From NCBI GenBank assembly GCA_002730875.1, contig PCBI01000002.1, positions 69,358-133,357 on the forward strand: 64,000 nucleotides of DNA, given 5' to 3'. The translations under genes were made by a program, and so were the position numbers. Below, one piece after another: positions 59,841-64,000 of this stretch. The notes beneath the pieces are model-generated. The model saw only the letters and a list, made by a program, of their open reading frames with translations, did no database searches and was not told where the DNA came from. Within the stretch, counting starts at the first letter, position 1. Each line of letters begins with the position of its first letter. This stretch comes from Spirochaetaceae bacterium (GTDB taxonomy: Bacteria; Spirochaetota; Leptospiria; Leptospirales; Leptonemataceae).

Positions 59841-60899
59841 ATGAAACGAAAACTCAGAAAAGCCCTTATTATTGCCTCCATGTTCCTGTTTGGCGCCTGC
59901 CAGGGACAGCCCTGCTTTCAGGACGACGAAAATGAAGCCCTGTATTTGCTGGGACTACTTTTGCCTCTGGGCGACTATTGGGCACGTCTATACTACGTTG
60001 ATCCTCTTGTAGCCGGGGATCATACAAACATAAACTTTATTCGCGAGGCTACGCCTTCCGATACCTTTTCCGGCGAGCGCAAGCTGATTCTTGTCTCTGG
60101 ATGGGATACGGAGGACCGTAGCGATGTTCCGTATCCATCTCCAGGCGAACTACAGGTGCGAGCCCTGGAAACAAAATGGAATCATTTGATCAAGACTACT
60201 ACGTTCGACGAAATGATCGTTCTGGATAATACCAGGATCTTCATTTTCGACTATCTGACGTCGGATCCGATCTCTTTGAACGGCATTCGATTCCGAAACT
60301 GGCTGGACGGAACATTTGGTTCCCTTCCCACAGCCGAGGTGATCATCTACGCTCACAGTATGGGCGGCATTGTTACTCGCACTGCCATTTATCAGGGGCA
60401 GAAACCTCTATATCTCAAGGCGGCAGTGATAAACGGCTCGCCTTTGCATGGTTCGCCCTGGGCCTCGCCCGAGTATCAGGAAAGCAAGACCGTTCTGGGC
60501 ACTCTTGCATCCTTCCTTACTCGAACCGAAGGAGGTTCCGACCTTCGCTGGGACAACTTTGACGGCAGCATTCCAGGGGCCTCCAATCCATTTCTGAGCG
60601 AACTGGCCGCGAAGTCGGGAAGGGATGATCTAATTCACCTTACATACGGCGATATTGACGACGGAAGTAGCTTCGACGACAATGCTACCGCTTCGCCAGC
60701 CTTGAGATCGGCCTGCCTGATTCTGCACCCGGACGGTTTTCCAGGCGATTGTATTGTCCCGAATAGCAGTTCGCAGTATACCGGCGTCACAAATCCGAAT
60801 AGCAAGACGGATCTGGGCCGCTACGAGCACTTCCAGATCAACTGGGCCTCGGATGATACCCGACCGCTACTTCGGGCGAAAATCAACTCCCTCTGGTAA
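59841..60899 (+). CDS. Putative lipoprotein alpha/beta-hydrolase (lipase-like)
   Basis: 352 residues from ATG 59841. Lipoprotein signal MKRKLRKALIIASMFLFGAC with Cys 20. The hydrolase domain contains VIIYAHSMGGIVTRTAIYQ, a G/A-x-S-x-G nucleophile elbow with S173, an early strand KLILVSGWDTEDR, and AAVINGSPLHGSPWAS after the elbow. The catalytic Asp and His are not certain: candidates are in HLTYGDIDDG and RYEHFQINWAS. It resembles PGAP1/triacylglycerol lipase-like proteins and is likely surface- or periplasm-anchored. The substrate is unknown. The preceding 230 bases hold no recognisable gene. Confidence 0.82.
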   Translation: MKRKLRKALIIASMFLFGACQGQPCFQDDENEALYLLGLLLPLGDYWARLYYVDPLVAGDHTNINFIREATPSDTFSGERKLILVSGWDTEDRSDVPYPSPGELQVRALETKWNHLIKTTTFDEMIVLDNTRIFIFDYLTSDPISLNGIRFRNWLDGTFGSLPTAEVIIYAHSMGGIVTRTAIYQGQKPLYLKAAVINGSPLHGSPWASPEYQESKTVLGTLASFLTRTEGGSDLRWDNFDGSIPGASNPFLSELAAKSGRDDLIHLTYGDIDDGSSFDDNATASPALRSACLILHPDGFPGDCIVPNSSSQYTGVTNPNSKTDLGRYEHFQINWASDDTRPLLRAKINSLW

Positions 60900-60965
60900 G
60901 GGGAGTGCGCCACTTCGCTTGCGGAGATAAATTCGTAAACGGGGAATGCCCTGCAGGTAAGGATT

Positions 60966-61679
60966 TCAGGTTCGGTCTACCAGCTCGTCGAGAAAAAGAT
61001 CCAGTAGCCTGCGATTCTCCGCCAGATGTTTCGATAGCCCGGCTTCGATCTCTTTGGGAGACTGAATGTAGGGCGCTTTTTCGTGGCCTTTGAGATCCTT
61101 CTTGCAATGCTTCATCAGGTTTTTGACCCCGTTGGAAAGCATTTCTAGATGAAACTGAAAACCAAAAATGTGTGAACCATGAAAGAAGCCCTGGCTTTCC
61201 GTGACCGCCGTGCTGGCAATATTGGTGCAGGAATCCGGAAGGTTAAAGGTTTCTCCGTGCCAGTGAAATACAGTGGAGCGTTGCGGGAAGTCCGCGAAGA
61301 AATGGGAGTTCCTTGCGTCTTCGGTGAAATCTACGTCGAACCAGCCAATTTCCTTTTCCTCGCTGGCCGTTATGGTGGCGCCCATGGCCTGGGCAATGAG
61401 CTGTGCTCCCAGGCAAATGCCAATGACATGAACCTTTCCGGCCGCCGCTGCATTCAGCGCTTCTGCGATGGCCCGTTTTTCCGCTCTAATCCAGCCCTTG
61501 TCATCGTTGGCGCTCATGGGTCCGCCGAGGATGACAAGCCAGTCGTATTCATCGGGCTTTGCCGGTTCTATGCCTTTGTAGGTGTGAACCACTTCCAGGG
61601 AAAAAGAGCGAGAGGCGGCCCACTCGGTTAGATGTCCGGGGCCTTCAAAGGGAGCGTGCTGTAGTATTTGCAATCGCAC
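60966..61679 (-). CDS. Class I glutamine amidotransferase (GMP synthase-like)
   Basis: GTG start, 237 residues. Class I triad: C89 (VIGICLGAQLIAQAMG), H177 and E179 (FGFQFHLEML). The oxyanion loop is VILGGPMSANDD. Typical start LQILQHAPFEGPGHLTEW. There is no synthase domain, so it is a free-standing amidotransferase of the type often annotated 'GMP synthase-like'; relatives deglutamylate gamma-glutamyl compounds. The acceptor substrate is unknown. A minus-strand single gene. Confidence 0.88.
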   Translation of the reverse strand: MRLQILQHAPFEGPGHLTEWAASRSFSLEVVHTYKGIEPAKPDEYDWLVILGGPMSANDDKGWIRAEKRAIAEALNAAAAGKVHVIGICLGAQLIAQAMGATITASEEKEIGWFDVDFTEDARNSHFFADFPQRSTVFHWHGETFNLPDSCTNIASTAVTESQGFFHGSHIFGFQFHLEMLSNGVKNLMKHCKKDLKGHEKAPYIQSPKEIEAGLSKHLAENRRLLDLFLDELVDRT

Positions 61680-61789
61680 TGAGTTAGATTCGTGAGCTTT
61701 TGCTTATGTGTCAAAGGAAAATGTCGCCCCTGCCGGGAAGCCCTGACGGAGCGCCCAGGCGGCATCGTTTGCCGGCCAGTCTGACGGAT

Positions 61790-64000
61790 CTAATCCGGTT
61801 TTGGCGCCGAACTCAGTGTCCGGGCTACAATCGATCGAAGTGTAGATGGGCTAACGGGCTTGCTAATAAAGTGCAGCATACCGGCGGCCAGCGCTTCATT
61901 CTTGTCCTCTTCCATGCTCGAGGCAGTGAGGGCCACCACCCTGGGACAGTTTCGGCGTTGGTAAGAAGCCCTTCGAGCATACCTTCTTTTGATCAGTTTA
62001 CAGGCATTCAAGCCGTCGAGCTCCGGCATCTGTAGGTCCATGAGTATGAGATCATAGTCGCGGTCGGCGGTTTTTTTCAGGGCTTCTTTTCCATTCCAGG
62101 CTGTATCCAGTTCGTAGGGACCCCTGGAAAGTAGCTTCAGCACCAGCATCTGGTTGTCTTTGTTGTCCTCTACAATGAGGATGCGCGCTTTTCCGGGCTC
62201 GTCATTCACTGGTTCAGCATCGATGGCTTCTGTATCCTCGGGAGCGGTGGCTGAAGGCAGTTGCACGGTAAAGAAAAAGTGACTCCCTTCTCCCGGATGA
62301 CTGATGACTCGCAGGGATGAACCCATGAGCTCCACTATCTTTTTACAGATATTGAGACCAAGGCCGCTACCTCCCTTCTTCTGTTTTATGGTGGACTCGG
62401 TCTGATAGAATGCATCGAATATTTGACCCATGTCTTCTTTCGATATTCCCGGACCTGTATCTCGGACTCCTATGCGCACTACTTCCAGAGTGGGCGGGGA
62501 ATCCTCGCTTCCCGTTAAAGGATGACTGGCCAGAGGATCCGCTTGAATGACTACTTCGCCGGCGCGGGTGAACTTGATACTATTGCCCACCAGGTTTAGA
62601 AGCACCTGTTGAATTCTAAAAGCGTCCCCCATTACTACCAGAGCCGGGTCGAGCCGGGATTCCACTCGTAGCAGCAGGCCTTTCTGCCGGGCCACGGGCG
62701 CCATAATGTCTCTTACCCGGTCAAACACCGACTGCGGACTAAACGGGCTGCTATCCAGGGTCATCTTGCCGGATTCTATCCTGGAAACATCCAGGATATT
62801 GTTCACTACATCCAGAAGGGCCCGGGAACTTTTCTGCAACACCGCCAGATACTCTTTCTGGTCTTCGCTTAGATTGGTCTCCGAGAGAAGTTCGGCCATG
62901 CCCGCCAGCGAATACATCGGTGTGCGAAGCTCATGACTCATGTTCGCAAGAAACACGGACTTGGCTCGCGAAGCCGCCTGAGCGGATTCCTTGGCCTGGA
63001 CAAGTTCCTTCTCCAGCTGCTTTCGTGCAGTAACATCATGTACGATCGAATAGAGATACATTTTCCCGCGAAAGTGTAGAGGACCGGAATACACCTCCAC
63101 ATCGCGAATCTCTCCATTCTTTAGCTGATGTTTGAATTCGAAGTGACTCTGCCCCAGCGTGCGAGCCCGCTCCATGGCTGCCAGAATCTCTTCCTTGGTG
63201 GCGGTGTTTATATCGAAGACGGATTTGTTGAGCAACTCTTCTTTGTCGTAGCCATAGTATTGAATGGCCGCTTCGTTTGCATCCACGATGCGAGCGGTGC
63301 CTGGCTCCAAAAGCAACTGTACCGCGCGGTTCTTACGAAAAACCTGAGCCTGCCGGCTCCGGGACATGCGAAATGCCCGCGCCATCTTTCGCGCCAGGTC
63401 CACAGCTCGCGTGCGAGTTCTGCCCTGGACATAGAATAGCAATCCCAGCAGAAACGAAAGCATCAACCCGCCCACCAGAAAGAACGATCTAAACAAGCCC
63501 TGGTCCGCTCCCGAGTATAGTCTGAAGAACTCTTCGCTGGCCTGGATGGAATAGCGAAAATACGGGCCATGGAAAAGAATGCCCTGGCCTTGCTCCTTCG
63601 CGGGAGGCGATATGGGGCTCCAAACCGGCAGCGAGGCGCTCTGCGGTCGGTTCAGAGCTTCTTGTTCCGGGGATGGCAAGAATATTTCTACGGCAAGGCC
63701 CGTGGGGTACTCCGCTCGCATCTCATGAAACAAACGATCACCGTCCAACCGTATGGCCGCGACCAGAAAGCCCCGTTCCCGAATCAGTCGGAAGAGCTGG
63801 AACTGATGACCGCTGCCGTTCTCTTTTATCAATACCGGGTCCGGAAACACTTCCGGGGATATCTCTTCCTGTTGAACCAACCGTTTGCGCGCTTTCGTTC
63901 CTTCGGCCAGCCAGCCCGGATTGCCGGTTTTGCTGTAGTAGGGACGGAAGGCGCCCTGCGGAGAGATGGTTCCAACGGCGAAATCCAGAATTACCGGATC
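61790..64000 (-). CDS. Hybrid sensor histidine kinase with PAS and receiver domains, N-terminus beyond the window
   Basis: Open to base 64000 without a stop (the frame reads DPVILDFAVGTISPQGAFRPY at the edge), so the 5' end is missing; about 736 residues are visible. Order: part of an extracytoplasmic sensor domain (with FLVAAIRLDGDRLFHEMR, cache-like), a membrane helix (SFFLVGGLMLSFLLGLLFYV), a PAS domain (ARIVDANEAAIQYYGYDKEELLNKSVFDI), HisKA (FLANMSHELRTPMYSLAGM, phospho-His in SHELR), HATPase_c (NLVGNSIKFT, DTGPGISKEDM, GGSGLGLNICKK), and a receiver (ARILIVEDNKDNQMLV, LILMDLQMPELDGL with phospho-Asp, VVALTASS, FISKPV). A cognate response regulator is not in view. Confidence 0.95.
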   Translation of the reverse strand, partial: DPVILDFAVGTISPQGAFRPYYSKTGNPGWLAEGTKARKRLVQQEEISPEVFPDPVLIKENGSGHQFQLFRLIRERGFLVAAIRLDGDRLFHEMRAEYPTGLAVEIFLPSPEQEALNRPQSASLPVWSPISPPAKEQGQGILFHGPYFRYSIQASEEFFRLYSGADQGLFRSFFLVGGLMLSFLLGLLFYVQGRTRTRAVDLARKMARAFRMSRSRQAQVFRKNRAVQLLLEPGTARIVDANEAAIQYYGYDKEELLNKSVFDINTATKEEILAAMERARTLGQSHFEFKHQLKNGEIRDVEVYSGPLHFRGKMYLYSIVHDVTARKQLEKELVQAKESAQAASRAKSVFLANMSHELRTPMYSLAGMAELLSETNLSEDQKEYLAVLQKSSRALLDVVNNILDVSRIESGKMTLDSSPFSPQSVFDRVRDIMAPVARQKGLLLRVESRLDPALVVMGDAFRIQQVLLNLVGNSIKFTRAGEVVIQADPLASHPLTGSEDSPPTLEVVRIGVRDTGPGISKEDMGQIFDAFYQTESTIKQKKGGSGLGLNICKKIVELMGSSLRVISHPGEGSHFFFTVQLPSATAPEDTEAIDAEPVNDEPGKARILIVEDNKDNQMLVLKLLSRGPYELDTAWNGKEALKKTADRDYDLILMDLQMPELDGLNACKLIKRRYARRASYQRRNCPRVVALTASSMEEDKNEALAAGMLHFISKPVSPSTLRSIVARTLSSAPKPD

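Overview
The window looks like chromosomal DNA of a spirochaete of the Leptospirales, probably closer to Leptonema or Turneriella than to pathogenic Leptospira. This is inference: moderately high GC, a HemC/HemD fusion next to hemA (reported for Leptospira), spirochaete-like lipoboxes, a FliG-family motor protein, a DUF4416 protein, and many short translationally coupled operons. I see no rRNA, recognisable tRNA, insertion sequence, prophage or CRISPR array. A histidine kinase runs off the right edge and a HET-C/phospholipase C-like secreted protein runs off the left.

Layout. 0-3.2 kb: minus-strand secreted and membrane proteins, then map with a downstream lipoprotein. 3.5-6.3 kb: a TlyC/CorC-type CBS protein and an acyl-CoA dehydrogenase ending in a strong terminator. 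6.7-9.5 kb: a minus-strand group (RluA-type pseudouridine synthase, TonB-C protein, secreted protein, CPBP protease) whose first gene overlaps a divergent LysM/M23 peptidase gene. 10.4-16.5 kb: a class V aminotransferase, then a compact run of M23 peptidase, HAD phosphatase, RsmI-like methyltransferase, ruvB and a second TonB-C protein. 16.8-22.5 kb: PBP1A and the hemA-hemCD pair.

22.7-26.6 kb is the most interesting part. A cobalamin riboswitch precedes a TonB-dependent receptor. A beta-propeller-like lipoprotein gene is coupled to the receptor and begins inside a 45-bp tandem repeat whose copies each contain a Shine-Dalgarno-like sequence and an in-frame ATG. The arrangement recalls the BtuB-BtuG vitamin B12 uptake pair of Bacteroidetes. 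A PduO-type cobalamin adenosyltransferase lies at 38.6 kb.

26.8-45.9 kb: a chemoreceptor, a FliG protein, an ECF sigma/NrsF anti-sigma pair, a DinB-like protein, an unusual DedA/ATP-grasp fusion, HAD and AAA+ proteins, a second lipoprotein preceded by ATG-bearing tandem repeats, a BFN/UVR protein, tmk, a large membrane protein, rarA, trpE-trpG and a NeuB-family synthase. 46-53 kb: a NusG-family antiterminator coupled to a KdsD isomerase, glutaminase, lipoproteins, MntP and a secreted Tudor-knot protein. 53.5-64 kb: gltB-gltD, a lipase-like lipoprotein, a class I glutamine amidotransferase and the truncated hybrid histidine kinase.

Themes: envelope building (PBP1A, two M23 peptidases, KdsD, NeuB), cofactor supply (haem, B12), nitrogen flow around glutamine and glutamate (GltBD, GlsA, TrpG), and DNA maintenance (RuvB, RarA, Tmk).
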